Shown: positions 53,667 to 63,347, counted from the first letter of the stretch. The stretch is 64,000 nt of DNA from Candidatus Methylopumilus planktonicus (GCF_006364715.1 NZ_CP040984.1:124001-188000); one strand, 5' to 3'. The notes: generated by a model not told the origin, from the letters alone. Numbers and translations: made by a program.

Positions 53667-56600
53667 ATGAAAGCTTTATTAGACCTATTTAAACAGGTTA
53701 CACAAGAAGAAGAGTTTGATGCAATTAAGATTGCATTAGCATCTCCAGAAAAAATTCGTTCATGGTCTTATGGTGAAGTTAAAAAGCCAGAAACGATTAA
53801 TTACAGAACATTTAAGCCTGAAAGAGATGGTTTGTTTTGCGCAAAAATATTTGGACCTATTAAAGATTACGAATGTCTTTGTGGTAAATACAAGCGCCTT
53901 AAACATCGCGGTGTCATTTGTGAAAAATGCGGTGTTGAAGTTACTTTATCTAAAGTGCGTCGTGAGCGCATGGGCCATATTGATTTAGCAAGCCCAGTTG
54001 CACACATTTGGTTTTTAAAGAGCTTACCAAGTCGTTTAGGTATGGTTCTTGATATTGCTTTAAGAGATATTGAGCGTGTTCTTTATTTCGAAGCATTCAT
54101 TGTTGTTGATCCTGGCATGACACCTTTAACAAGAGGGCAACTTCTTACTGAAGATGACTATCTTGCAAAAATAGAAGAGTTTGGCGATGAATTCACCGCA
54201 GTGATGGGTGCGGAAGCAATTAAAGAATTACTCAAATCACTCGATATCAATAGTGAAATTGAAAAATTAAGAACTGAATTAGCTGAGACAGGCTCGGAAG
54301 CAAAAATTAAAAAAATTGCGAAGCGCTTAAAAGTACTTGAAGCATTTCAGAAGTCAGGTATTAAACCTGAATGGATGATTTTAGAAATTCTTCCTGTGTT
54401 ACCGCCTGAGTTAAGACCATTGGTACCACTTGATGGTGGAAGATTCGCTACATCAGATCTGAATGATTTATATCGCCGAGTGATTAATAGAAATAATCGT
54501 TTAAGAAGATTGTTAGATCTTAAGGCGCCAGAAATTATTGTTAGAAATGAAAAGCGTATGTTGCAAGAAGCAGTTGATTCACTTCTTGATAATGGCAGAC
54601 GTGGCAAGGTTATGACAGGCGCTAACAAGAGACCATTAAAATCTCTCGCCGATATGATTAAAGGTAAGGGTGGCCGATTTAGACAAAATCTTTTAGGTAA
54701 GCGTGTTGATTATTCAGGACGTTCAGTGATTGTTGTTGGACCACAATTAAAACTTCACCAGTGTGGTTTGCCGAAGAAAATGGCCCTTGAATTATTTAAA
54801 CCATTTATTTTCCATAAGCTAGAAGTACTTGGCCTTTCTACAACTATTAAAGCTGCAAAGAAAAAAGTAGAAGAAGAGGGACCAGAAGTATGGGATATTT
54901 TAGAGGACGTAATTAGAGAGCATCCTGTTTTATTAAACAGAGCGCCAACATTACATCGTTTAGGTATTCAAGCATTTGAACCTATTTTAATTGAAGGCAA
55001 AGCAATTCAATTGCATCCCTTAGTGTGTGCTGCATTTAACGCCGACTTTGACGGTGACCAAATGGCAGTACATGTGCCTTTATCTCTTGAAGCCCAAATG
55101 GAAGCAAGAACTTTAATGCTTGCATCTAATAATGTTTTATCTCCAGCTAATGGCGAACCAATTATTGTTCCATCACAAGATATCGTGCTTGGTCTTTATT
55201 ACATGACGAGAGACAAAATTGCTGCACGCGGTGAAGGTATGAAATTTAGTGATGTAGCAGAAGTTCACCGTGCTTTTGATAGCGGCTTAGTTGATCTTCA
55301 TGCGCGCGTGACAGTTCGTATTAAAGAAACTGAATTAGGCCTAGATGGCACAACAACAGACAAAATAAATCGATATGAAACTACAGTTGGAAGAGCAATA
55401 CTTTCTGAAATTCTTCCAGCAGGACTTTCTTTTGATTTAATTAATAAAGCATTAAAGAAAAAAGAAATTTCAAAATTAATTAATGCAGGATTTAGACGTG
55501 TCGGTATTAGAGAGACAGTAATTCTTGCAGATAAGCTAATGTATATGGGTTATACCTATGCTACAAAAGCAGGTATCTCAATCAGTATTCATGACATGCT
55601 TGTGCCTCCAGAAAAAGAACAACTCATCGAAGCTGCTGAAGCCGAAGTCAAGGAAATTGAAAATCAATACATTTCAGGCCTGGTGACGCAAGGCGAAAGA
55701 TATAACAAGGTTGTTGATATTTGGGGTCGTGCCGGTGACAAAGTTGCTGATGCAATGATGAAACGTCTTAAAGAAGAGCCTGTTAAAAATGATGCCGGTG
55801 AAAATGTAAAAGGCAAAGATGGTAAAGATCTTTACCAAGAATCATTTAATGCAATTTATATGATGGCTGATTCTGGTGCTCGAGGATCTGCGGCTCAAGT
55901 AAGGCAGCTTGCCGGTATGCGAGGTTTGATGGCAAGACCTGATGGCTCAATTATTGAGACACCAATTACTGCTAATTTCCGAGACGGCTTAAATGTTCTT
56001 CAATATTTTATTTCGACGCACGGCGCACGAAAAGGTCTTGCAGATACAGCATTGAAAACAGCTAACTCAGGATATTTAACTAGACGTTTAGTTGATGTAA
56101 CTCAAGATCTTGTTGTAACACAACACGATTGTGGTACAGAAGATGGTTTAGTCACGAAAGCGCTTATTAAAGGCGGTGAAGTTGTTGAACCATTAAGTGA
56201 TCGTATTTTAGGTCGCGTAAATGCTCTCGATATTTACCATCCAGAAACTCAAGAAGTGGTTTATTCGAAAGGAACGCTGCTTGAAGAGGATCATGTTGAG
56301 AAAATTGATGCACTTGGTATTGATGAGGTTAAAGTAAGAACCGCACTCACTTGCGAAACACGACATGGTATTTGTTCTCAATGTTATGGTCGCGATTTAG
56401 GTCGCGGTAAATTAATTAGTCTCGGGGAGGCTATTGGTGTGATTGCAGCGCAATCTATCGGTGAGCCTGGTACTCAATTAACAATGAGAACATTCCATAT
56501 TGGTGGCGCAGTTTCTCGAGCCGCATCAGTAAGTCAAGTTGAAAGTAAATCAAACGGAGTTATTCAATTTACATCTACCATGCGTTACGTTACTAATGCT

Positions 56601-57914
56601 CGAAATGAGCAAGTTGTAATTTCTCGTAATGGTGAATTAATTATTCAAGATGAAAGTGGCCGCGAAAGAGAGCGTCATAAAGTTCCTTATGGTGCAAATC
56701 TAGTTGTTCAAGATGGCAAGTCCATTAAAGCAGGCGGTGTTCTTGCAACCTGGGATCCGCATACACGTCCAATTATTTCTGAGTACGCTGGACAAGTTAA
56801 ATTTGAAAACGTTGAAGAAGGTATTACAGTTGCAAAACAAATTGATGATGTCACAGGCTTATCATCATTGGTTGTAGTTGATCCTAAGCAGCGCGCGGGC
56901 CAGTCAAAAGGTTTAAGACCTCAAATTAAAATCTTAGACACTTCTGGAAATGAAGTTAAATTAGCGGGTAGTGATATATCTGTTAACGTAACTTTCCAGC
57001 TTGGTTACATTATTACAGTTAAAGATTCTCAAGAGGTAAAAGTGGGTGATGTGATTGCTCGCATTCCGCAAGAGTCCTCTAAAACGAGAGATATAACCGG
57101 CGGTCTTCCAAGAGTTGCTGAGTTATTTGAAGCAGGATCTCCAAAAGACGCAGGCATGTTAGCGGAAAGCACAGGTACAGTTTCATTTGGTAAAGATACT
57201 AAAGGCAAACAAAGACTTGTGATTACAGATCTTGAAGGCGTTTCAAAAGAGTTCTTAATTCCTAAAGATAAACATGTGACAGCGCACGATGGTCAAGTTG
57301 TTACTAAAGGCGAAACTATTGTGGATGGACCTGCAGATCCTCAAGACATTCTTCGCTTGCAAGGTAGGGAATCTTTAGCAAGATATATTATTGATGAAGT
57401 TCAAGACGTATATAGATTGCAAGGCGTTAAAATTAATGACAAGCACATCGAAGTAATTGTTAGGCAAATGTTAAGACGTGTTCGTATCACCGATGCAGGC
57501 GAAACTTCATTTATTCTGGGTGAGCAAGTCGAAAGAGCAGAATTGTTAACTGAAAATGAATCGGTATTGTCGCAAGACAAAAAACCGGCTGAGTATGAAT
57601 ATGTGCTTTTAGGTATTACTAAAGCATCATTATCTACAGATTCATTTATTTCAGCAGCTTCATTCCAAGAAACAACTCGCGTTCTCACTGAGGCTGCAAT
57701 TCTTGGTAAGCGTGATGAATTAAGAGGACTTAAAGAGAATGTAATCGTAGGTCGTTTAATTCCTGCAGGCACAGGTTTGGCTTATCATGAAACAAGAAAA
57801 GCTGCTGCCGCTGGGGAAAATATGGACCCTGTTGAGGCTCCTCTAGATCAGATCGATGTTCCAATGGAAGAGGCTCAGGTAACTAGCCCTGAAATTGAAG
57901 CACCGACTGAATGA
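53667..57914 (+). CDS. rpoC: DNA-directed RNA polymerase subunit beta'
   Basis: 1415 residues. The N-terminal zinc site is C70, C72, C85, C88; the catalytic Mg loop N-A-D-F-D-G-D lies near residue 460; the second zinc-binding Cys set (T-C-E-T-R-H-G-I-C-S-Q-C-Y-G) lies near 900. The acidic tail P-V-E-A-P ... E-I-E-A-P-T-E is a short lineage-specific end. An AAGGAG site precedes the ATG. Confidence 0.98.
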   Translation: MKALLDLFKQVTQEEEFDAIKIALASPEKIRSWSYGEVKKPETINYRTFKPERDGLFCAKIFGPIKDYECLCGKYKRLKHRGVICEKCGVEVTLSKVRRERMGHIDLASPVAHIWFLKSLPSRLGMVLDIALRDIERVLYFEAFIVVDPGMTPLTRGQLLTEDDYLAKIEEFGDEFTAVMGAEAIKELLKSLDINSEIEKLRTELAETGSEAKIKKIAKRLKVLEAFQKSGIKPEWMILEILPVLPPELRPLVPLDGGRFATSDLNDLYRRVINRNNRLRRLLDLKAPEIIVRNEKRMLQEAVDSLLDNGRRGKVMTGANKRPLKSLADMIKGKGGRFRQNLLGKRVDYSGRSVIVVGPQLKLHQCGLPKKMALELFKPFIFHKLEVLGLSTTIKAAKKKVEEEGPEVWDILEDVIREHPVLLNRAPTLHRLGIQAFEPILIEGKAIQLHPLVCAAFNADFDGDQMAVHVPLSLEAQMEARTLMLASNNVLSPANGEPIIVPSQDIVLGLYYMTRDKIAARGEGMKFSDVAEVHRAFDSGLVDLHARVTVRIKETELGLDGTTTDKINRYETTVGRAILSEILPAGLSFDLINKALKKKEISKLINAGFRRVGIRETVILADKLMYMGYTYATKAGISISIHDMLVPPEKEQLIEAAEAEVKEIENQYISGLVTQGERYNKVVDIWGRAGDKVADAMMKRLKEEPVKNDAGENVKGKDGKDLYQESFNAIYMMADSGARGSAAQVRQLAGMRGLMARPDGSIIETPITANFRDGLNVLQYFISTHGARKGLADTALKTANSGYLTRRLVDVTQDLVVTQHDCGTEDGLVTKALIKGGEVVEPLSDRILGRVNALDIYHPETQEVVYSKGTLLEEDHVEKIDALGIDEVKVRTALTCETRHGICSQCYGRDLGRGKLISLGEAIGVIAAQSIGEPGTQLTMRTFHIGGAVSRAASVSQVESKSNGVIQFTSTMRYVTNARNEQVVISRNGELIIQDESGRERERHKVPYGANLVVQDGKSIKAGGVLATWDPHTRPIISEYAGQVKFENVEEGITVAKQIDDVTGLSSLVVVDPKQRAGQSKGLRPQIKILDTSGNEVKLAGSDISVNVTFQLGYIITVKDSQEVKVGDVIARIPQESSKTRDITGGLPRVAELFEAGSPKDAGMLAESTGTVSFGKDTKGKQRLVITDLEGVSKEFLIPKDKHVTAHDGQVVTKGETIVDGPADPQDILRLQGRESLARYIIDEVQDVYRLQGVKINDKHIEVIVRQMLRRVRITDAGETSFILGEQVERAELLTENESVLSQDKKPAEYEYVLLGITKASLSTDSFISAASFQETTRVLTEAAILGKRDELRGLKENVIVGRLIPAGTGLAYHETRKAAAAGENMDPVEAPLDQIDVPMEEAQVTSPEIEAPTE

Positions 57915-57918
57915 TAGG

Positions 57919-57947
57919 TTGACTTTATGCAGGAACCAAAATACAAT
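57919..57947 (+). promoter_or_regulatory. promoter of the str operon (rpsL-rpsG-fusA-tuf)
   Basis: TTGACT (57919-57924) and TACAAT (57942-57947) are 17 bases apart, five bases after the rpoC stop. The GCGGC stretch just downstream is the kind of GC-rich discriminator linked to stringent control. A leader of about 80 bases follows. Confidence 0.7.
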
Positions 57948-57964
57948 TTGCGGCTTTTTGGGAT

Positions 57965-57981
57965 CTTCGCGTTTAGCGAAG
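57965..57981 (+). other. stem-loop in the rpsL leader
   Basis: CTTCGC (57965-57970) pairs with GCGAAG (57976-57981) around a 5-base loop. No U-tract follows, so it is not a terminator; it may stabilise or regulate the str mRNA. Confidence 0.5.
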
Positions 57982-58032
57982 CGCTCAAATAGTCATTATT
58001 AATAGTAAGTTAGAAATTTAAGGATTTAGGCG

Positions 58033-58410
58033 ATGCCAACAATTAATCAGTTAATTCGTAAACCACGAAAAAAAGTAGAAACTAAGAGCAAGGTCCCAGC
58101 TCTAGAATCTTCGCCTCAAAAAAGAGGTGTATGTACTCGTGTTTACACAACTACTCCAAAAAAACCAAACTCTGCTTTGCGGAAAGTAGCTAAAGTTCGT
58201 TTGACGAATGGTTACGAAGTGATTAGTTACATTGGAGGAGAAGGCCATAATTTACAAGAGCACAGTGTTGTTCTATTAAGAGGCGGACGTGTAAAGGATT
58301 TACCAGGCGTTCGTTACCATATGGTTCGGGGTAGCTTGGATACTGCTGGTGTTAAAGATCGTAAACAATCTCGATCTAAATATGGTGCTAAACGACCTAA
58401 AGAAGCTTAA
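58033..58410 (+). CDS. rpsL: 30S ribosomal protein S12
   Basis: 125 residues. T-P-K43-K44-P-N-S-A and V-K88-D-L-P-G carry the wild-type lysines whose changes give streptomycin resistance, so the encoded protein should be of the sensitive type. The gene leads the str operon behind its own promoter. Confidence 0.98.
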   Translation: MPTINQLIRKPRKKVETKSKVPALESSPQKRGVCTRVYTTTPKKPNSALRKVAKVRLTNGYEVISYIGGEGHNLQEHSVVLLRGGRVKDLPGVRYHMVRGSLDTAGVKDRKQSRSKYGAKRPKEA

Positions 58411-58443
58411 ATTTTTAGAATACTAAATTAAGGTAAACATAAT

Positions 58444-58914
58444 ATGCCAAGACGTAGAGAAGTTCCCAAACGAATTATTCTTCAAGATCCGAAATTCGGA
58501 AGCCAGGAGGTTTCTAAATTCGTGAATGTATTAATGACAAGCGGAAAAAAATCCGTTGCTGAAAGATTAATTTATGGCGCATTCGATCAAATTAAAACGA
58601 AAACCGGAAAAGATCCTATTGAAGTCTTTTCTCTCGCATTAACAAATTTAAGACCAGTAGTTGAAGTAAAAAGTCGACGTGTAGGTGGGGCTAATTATCA
58701 AGTGCCTGTCGAAGTTAGACCATCAAGACGAGTGGCTTTAGCTATGAGATGGTTAAGAGATGCAGCGCGTAAAAGAGGTGAAAAATCAATGGATTTACGT
58801 TTAGCGGCTGAAATTGCAGAAGCTTCAGAAAATAAAGGCGCTGCAATGAAAAAACGTGAAGAAGTCCACAGAATGGCAGAAGCTAATAAAGCTTTCTCAC
58901 ATTTCCGTTTCTAA
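58444..58914 (+). CDS. rpsG: 30S ribosomal protein S7
   Basis: 156 residues, 16S 3'-domain assembly initiator and, in E. coli, str-operon repressor. Opens P-R-R-R-E-V-P-K-R and includes G-G-A-N-Y-Q-V-P-V-E-V and the C-terminal H-R-M-A-E-A-N-K-A-F-S-H-F-R. An AAGG site lies upstream. Confidence 0.98.
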   Translation: MPRRREVPKRIILQDPKFGSQEVSKFVNVLMTSGKKSVAERLIYGAFDQIKTKTGKDPIEVFSLALTNLRPVVEVKSRRVGGANYQVPVEVRPSRRVALAMRWLRDAARKRGEKSMDLRLAAEIAEASENKGAAMKKREEVHRMAEANKAFSHFRF

Positions 58915-58942
58915 ACTTATTTAATTAAAAGGTAATTCTAAA

Positions 58943-61033
58943 GTGGCTCGTATAACCCCCATTAATCGATATAGAAATATAGGAATTAGTGCTCATATTG
59001 ATGCAGGTAAAACTACAACAACTGAGCGTATTCTTTTTTACACAGGGGTAAACCATAAGATTGGTGAAGTGCACGATGGTGCCGCAACTATGGATTGGAT
59101 GGAGCAAGAGCAAGAACGAGGAATTACTATTACTTCAGCCGCAACAACCTGCTTTTGGAAGGGTATGGCAGGTCAATTTGACCAGCATCGAATCAATATT
59201 ATTGATACCCCAGGACACGTTGACTTCACTATTGAAGTTGAACGATCAATGCGAGTTCTTGATGGCGCTTGTATGGTTTACTGTGCGGTAGGTGGCGTTC
59301 AGCCCCAGTCAGAAACGGTATGGCGTCAAGCAAATAAATATAAAGTTCCGCGTCTTGCTTTCGTAAATAAAATGGATAGAGCCGGCGCAAACTTTTTTAA
59401 AGTTTACGATCAAATGCGTTTACGTTTAAAAGCTAATCCAATTGCACTTCAAGTTCCTATAGGTGCTGAAGAAAAATTTGAAGGTGTTATTGATCTTATT
59501 AAAATGAAAGCTGTTTATTGGGATGAATCATCTCAAGGTATGAAATTTGATTATCGCGATATTCCTGCAGATTTAGTTGACACATGTAAAGAATGGCGCG
59601 AAAAAATGCTGGAAGCAGCCGCTGAAGCCAATGAAGAGTTAATGAATAGATATTTGGAAACTGGTGATTTAAGCGAAGAAGATATCAAAAAAGGTTTGCG
59701 CATTAGAACGATTAATTTTGAAATCGTACCTATGTTATGCGGATCAGCCTTTAAAAATAAAGGCGTGCAAGCTATGTTGGATGCAGTGATTGAGTATTTA
59801 CCTGCTCCTACTGATGTTGCAGCGCTGGTATGTGAAGACGCCAAAGGCCAGCCTACAACTCGTAAAGCCTCTGATGATGAGCCTTTCTCAGCGTTAGCAT
59901 TTAAAATCATGACAGACCCTTTTGTAGGTCAGCTTATTTTCTTCCGCGTATATTCAGGCGTTATCAAATCAGGCGATACAATCTATAACCCAATTAAAGG
60001 CCGTAAAGAACGTATTGGCCGTATTCTTCAAATGCACGCAAATCAGCGTGAAGAATTGAAAGAAGTTCGTGCTGGCGATATTGCAGCAGCTGTGGGACTT
60101 AAAGAAGCAACAACAGGTGACACTTTATGTGATATCAATAATGAAGTTGTTCTTGAAAGAATGATTTTCCCTGAGCCTGTTATTCACGTTGCAGTTGAAC
60201 CCAAAACAAAAGCCGATCAAGAGAAAATGGGTATAGCTTTAAATAGACTTGCTCAAGAAGATCCTTCATTTAGAGTTAAGACAGATGAAGAAACAAATCA
60301 AACAATTATTTCAGGTATGGGTGAGCTTCACTTAGAAATTCTTGTAGATCGAATGAGAAGAGAATTTGGTGTTGAAGCTAACGTAGGTGCGCCACAAGTG
60401 GCTTACAGGGAAGCTATCAAGAAACCGGTTGAAATTGAAGGTAAATTTGTAAAGCAATCTGGAGGTAAGGGTCAATATGGTCATGTATGGCTCAAAATGG
60501 AGCCAAATGAACCGGGCAAAGGTTTTGAATTTATTGATGCAATTAAAGGTGGATCAGTGCCTCGTGAGTTCATTCCTGCGGTTGAAAAAGGATTGCGAGA
60601 AACACTTCCTGCTGGCGTAGTTGCCGGTTATCCAGTTGTAGACGTTAAAGTAACTCTATTTGATGGTTCATACCATGATGTTGACTCAAATGAAAATGCA
60701 TTTAAAATGGCAGCCTCGATGGCATTTAAAGACGGAATGCGTAAAGCAGATCCAATCCTTCTTGAACCTATGATGGCAGTTGAGGTAGAAACACCTGAGG
60801 ATTATTTTGGTGACTTGATGGGCGACCTTTCATCTAGACGTGGCATGATTCAGGGTATGGAAGATAATGCATCTGGCAAAGTTGTTCGAGCTGAAGTTCC
60901 ATTAGCAGAGATGTTTGGATATTCAACAACCATGCGTTCGCTATCTCAAGGTAGAGCAACATATTCGATGGAATTTAAGCATTACACAGAAGCACCAAGA
61001 AACGTAGCAGAAGCAGTCGTTAATAAAAAATAA
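58943..61033 (+). CDS. fusA: elongation factor G
   Basis: Translocase GTPase, 696 residues, five domains. G1 is A17-H-I-D-A-G-K-T-T25, G3 D-T-P-G-H-V-D-F, G4 N-K-M-D. Start is GTG behind AAAGG. The following tuf copy begins 23 bases after the stop. Confidence 0.98.
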   Translation: MARITPINRYRNIGISAHIDAGKTTTTERILFYTGVNHKIGEVHDGAATMDWMEQEQERGITITSAATTCFWKGMAGQFDQHRINIIDTPGHVDFTIEVERSMRVLDGACMVYCAVGGVQPQSETVWRQANKYKVPRLAFVNKMDRAGANFFKVYDQMRLRLKANPIALQVPIGAEEKFEGVIDLIKMKAVYWDESSQGMKFDYRDIPADLVDTCKEWREKMLEAAAEANEELMNRYLETGDLSEEDIKKGLRIRTINFEIVPMLCGSAFKNKGVQAMLDAVIEYLPAPTDVAALVCEDAKGQPTTRKASDDEPFSALAFKIMTDPFVGQLIFFRVYSGVIKSGDTIYNPIKGRKERIGRILQMHANQREELKEVRAGDIAAAVGLKEATTGDTLCDINNEVVLERMIFPEPVIHVAVEPKTKADQEKMGIALNRLAQEDPSFRVKTDEETNQTIISGMGELHLEILVDRMRREFGVEANVGAPQVAYREAIKKPVEIEGKFVKQSGGKGQYGHVWLKMEPNEPGKGFEFIDAIKGGSVPREFIPAVEKGLRETLPAGVVAGYPVVDVKVTLFDGSYHDVDSNENAFKMAASMAFKDGMRKADPILLEPMMAVEVETPEDYFGDLMGDLSSRRGMIQGMEDNASGKVVRAEVPLAEMFGYSTTMRSLSQGRATYSMEFKHYTEAPRNVAEAVVNKK

Positions 61034-61048
61034 GTTAAAAATCTGAGG

Positions 61049-62251
61049 ATAACATTATGGCAAAAGGCAAATTTGAACGTACCAAACCCCATGTGAACGT
61101 TGGCACAATTGGTCACGTTGACCATGGTAAGACAACACTTACAGCGGCAATCACAACGATTCTTGCTAAGAAATTTGGCGGAGAAGCTAAGGCTTACGAT
61201 CAAATTGATGCGGCGCCAGAAGAAAAAGCGCGTGGTATTACAATCAATACAGCACACGTAGAATACGAAACAGCGAATCGCCATTATGCGCACGTTGACT
61301 GCCCAGGCCATGCTGACTATGTTAAAAATATGATTACAGGTGCAGCGCAGATGGACGGCGCAATCCTTGTATGTTCAGCAGCTGACGGCCCAATGCCTCA
61401 AACACGTGAACATATCCTTTTAGCTCGCCAAGTAGGCGTACCTTACATTGTGGTCTTCTTAAATAAAGCAGACATGGTGGATGACAAAGAATTATTAGAG
61501 CTCGTTGAAATGGAAGTACGTGATCTTTTAACGAAGTATGACTTCCCAGGCGACAAAACACCGATCGTCATAGGCTCTGCAAAATTAGCACTCGAAGGTG
61601 ACCAATCTGAAATTGGTGAGCCATCAATTTTTAAATTAGCTGAAGCACTTGATTCTTATATACCAATGCCAGAACGTGCAATCGACGGTGCATTCTTAAT
61701 GCCAGTTGAAGATGTGTTCTCAATCTCAGGTCGCGGTACTGTAGTGACTGGTCGTATTGAGCGCGGTATTGTTAAAGTAGGTGATGAAATTGAAATCGTA
61801 GGTATTAAACCTACACTCAAAACAACATGTACAGGCGTTGAAATGTTCCGTAAGTTACTTGACCAAGGTCAAGCAGGCGACAACGTAGGTGTGTTGTTAC
61901 GTGGTACAAAACGTGAAGAAGTTGAACGTGGCCAAGTATTATCTAAAGCAGGTTCAATCACACCACATACAAAATTCGCTGCAGAGATCTATGTGCTTGG
62001 TAAAGATGAAGGTGGTCGTCATACACCATTCTTTAATGGCTACCGTCCGCAGTTCTACTTCAGAACAACAGATGTTACAGGCGCTGTTGATTTACCAGCA
62101 GGCACAGAAATGGTAATGCCAGGTGACAACGTATCAATCACAGTAACACTCATTGCACCAATCGCGATGGAAGAAGGTTTACGTTTTGCGATTCGTGAAG
62201 GTGGCCGCACAGTAGGTGCCGGTGTTGTTGCTAAGGTGATTGAATAGTTTT
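61049..62251 (+). repeat. tuf direct repeat, copy 2
   Basis: This is the second copy of the 1203-base identical block (copy 1 at 44775-45977). Identity stops at the T-run after the stop codon (four T in copy 1, six here) and eight bases before the ATG. Confidence 0.93.
61057..62247 (+). CDS. tuf: elongation factor Tu (copy 2, tufA position)
   Basis: Same 396-residue protein as copy 1, here at the end of the str operon directly after fusA. A GAGGA site (61044-61048) lies just outside the duplicated block, so each copy has its own translation signal while the coding part is homogenised. rpsJ follows 52 bases later. Confidence 0.98.
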   Translation: MAKGKFERTKPHVNVGTIGHVDHGKTTLTAAITTILAKKFGGEAKAYDQIDAAPEEKARGITINTAHVEYETANRHYAHVDCPGHADYVKNMITGAAQMDGAILVCSAADGPMPQTREHILLARQVGVPYIVVFLNKADMVDDKELLELVEMEVRDLLTKYDFPGDKTPIVIGSAKLALEGDQSEIGEPSIFKLAEALDSYIPMPERAIDGAFLMPVEDVFSISGRGTVVTGRIERGIVKVGDEIEIVGIKPTLKTTCTGVEMFRKLLDQGQAGDNVGVLLRGTKREEVERGQVLSKAGSITPHTKFAAEIYVLGKDEGGRHTPFFNGYRPQFYFRTTDVTGAVDLPAGTEMVMPGDNVSITVTLIAPIAMEEGLRFAIREGGRTVGAGVVAKVIE

Positions 62252-62259
62252 TTAAAATT

Positions 62260-62275
62260 AATACCGTAAGGTATT
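62260..62275 (+). other. GTAA-tetraloop hairpin upstream of rpsJ
   Basis: AATACC (62260-62265) pairs with GGTATT (62270-62275) around GTAA, a GNRA-type loop. It lies in the tuf-rpsJ gap with no U-tract behind it. Confidence 0.45.
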
Positions 62276-62299
62276 CGCTCTTTGGAAAGGTAGTAAAAA

Positions 62300-62608
62300 A
62301 TGCAAAGTCAGAAAATTCGTATACGTTTGAAGGCGTTTGATTATCGTTTAATCGATCAATCAGCCAAAGAAATTGTTGAAACAGCAAAAAGAACGGGAGC
62401 TGTTGTTAAGGGACCTGTTCCGCTTCCCACTCGAATCGAAAGATTTGATATTTTAAGATCACCGCACGTCAATAAAACGTCGCGCGATCAATTTGAAATA
62501 AGAACTCATCAAAGATTGATGGACATTATAGATCCTACAGATAAAACAGTAGATGCTTTAATGAAACTGGATTTGGCTGCTGGAGTTGATGTAGAAATTA
62601 AGTTGTAA
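62300..62608 (+). CDS. rpsJ: 30S ribosomal protein S10 / NusE
   Basis: 102 residues; ribosomal protein that also acts in antitermination with NusB. Opens Q-S-Q-K-I-R-I-R-L-K-A-F-D-Y and includes G-P-V-P-L-P-T-R. It is the first gene of the S10 operon; the ribosome binding site is GGAAAGG. Confidence 0.98.
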   Translation: MQSQKIRIRLKAFDYRLIDQSAKEIVETAKRTGAVVKGPVPLPTRIERFDILRSPHVNKTSRDQFEIRTHQRLMDIIDPTDKTVDALMKLDLAAGVDVEIKL

Positions 62609-62631
62609 AATTTTAAAGCGTTAGGTATAAT
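62603..62631 (+). promoter_or_regulatory. promoter between rpsJ and rplC
   Basis: TTGTAA (62603-62608, covering the rpsJ Leu and stop codons) and a perfect TATAAT (62626-62631) are 17 bases apart, followed by a TCTGCGCTC discriminator. A leader of about 65 bases leads to rplC. Confidence 0.65.
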
Positions 62632-62702
62632 TCTGCGCTCTTTGTAGAAATCGGTCAATTGTAATCGGTTTCGTTTAATAATAATAATTTAAGGATACGA
62701 TC

Positions 62703-63347
62703 ATGAGCTTAGCGCTTATTGGTCGCAAAGTTGGTATGACAAGGGTATTTACAGAGGATGGCACTAGCATTCCTGTAACAGTTCTTGAAGTCTTACCTAA
62801 CCGCGTGACACAGATCAAAACAATCGCTTCGGACGGCTACACTAGCCTCCAGTTAGCCTATGGTGCGACAAAAGCTACTAAGCTTGATAAGGCACTTACA
62901 GGACATTACGCTAAAGCAGGTGTAACAGCTGGTACTGGCTTACACGAAACTGCAATCAAAGAAGAAGATGTAGCGAATTTCCCTTTAGGGACAAATATCA
63001 CCGTAGAAAACTTCAAAGAAGGCCAGCTTGTTGATGTAACAGGTACATCAATTGGTAAAGGTTATGCTGGTGTTATTAAAAGACATCATTTCAGATCAAA
63101 TCGAGCATCACACGGTAACTCAAGATCACATAATGTTCCAGGTTCAATCGGTATGGCTCAAGATCCAGGCCGAGTTTTCCCAGGTAAGCGCATGTCTGGT
63201 CATTTGGGCGCTGTGAGAGTTACTACACAGAACTTAGTCATTGTTCGTGTTGACACTACAAAAAATCTAATCCTAATTAGAGGGGCAGTTCCGGGCTCCA
63301 AAGGCGGCGATGTTTTAGTTCGCGCAGCTGTGAAAGTGAGCAAATAA
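62703..63347 (+). CDS. rplC: 50S ribosomal protein L3
   Basis: 214 residues. Opens S-L-A-L-I-G-R-K-V-G-M-T-R-V-F and has H-R-x-x-G-S-I-G type loop (N-V-P-G-S-I-G-M-A-Q-D-P-G-R-V-F-P-G-K-R-M-S-G), containing the Gln that PrmB methylates in E. coli. The stop overlaps the rplD ATG by one base. Confidence 0.98.
   Translation: MSLALIGRKVGMTRVFTEDGTSIPVTVLEVLPNRVTQIKTIASDGYTSLQLAYGATKATKLDKALTGHYAKAGVTAGTGLHETAIKEEDVANFPLGTNITVENFKEGQLVDVTGTSIGKGYAGVIKRHHFRSNRASHGNSRSHNVPGSIGMAQDPGRVFPGKRMSGHLGAVRVTTQNLVIVRVDTTKNLILIRGAVPGSKGGDVLVRAAVKVSK

Noticed and set aside
53770..53988. Extra + strand frame within the start of rpoC
   Set aside because: It overlaps the rpoC zinc-finger region in another frame; the peptide is Cys-rich only because of out-of-frame reading.
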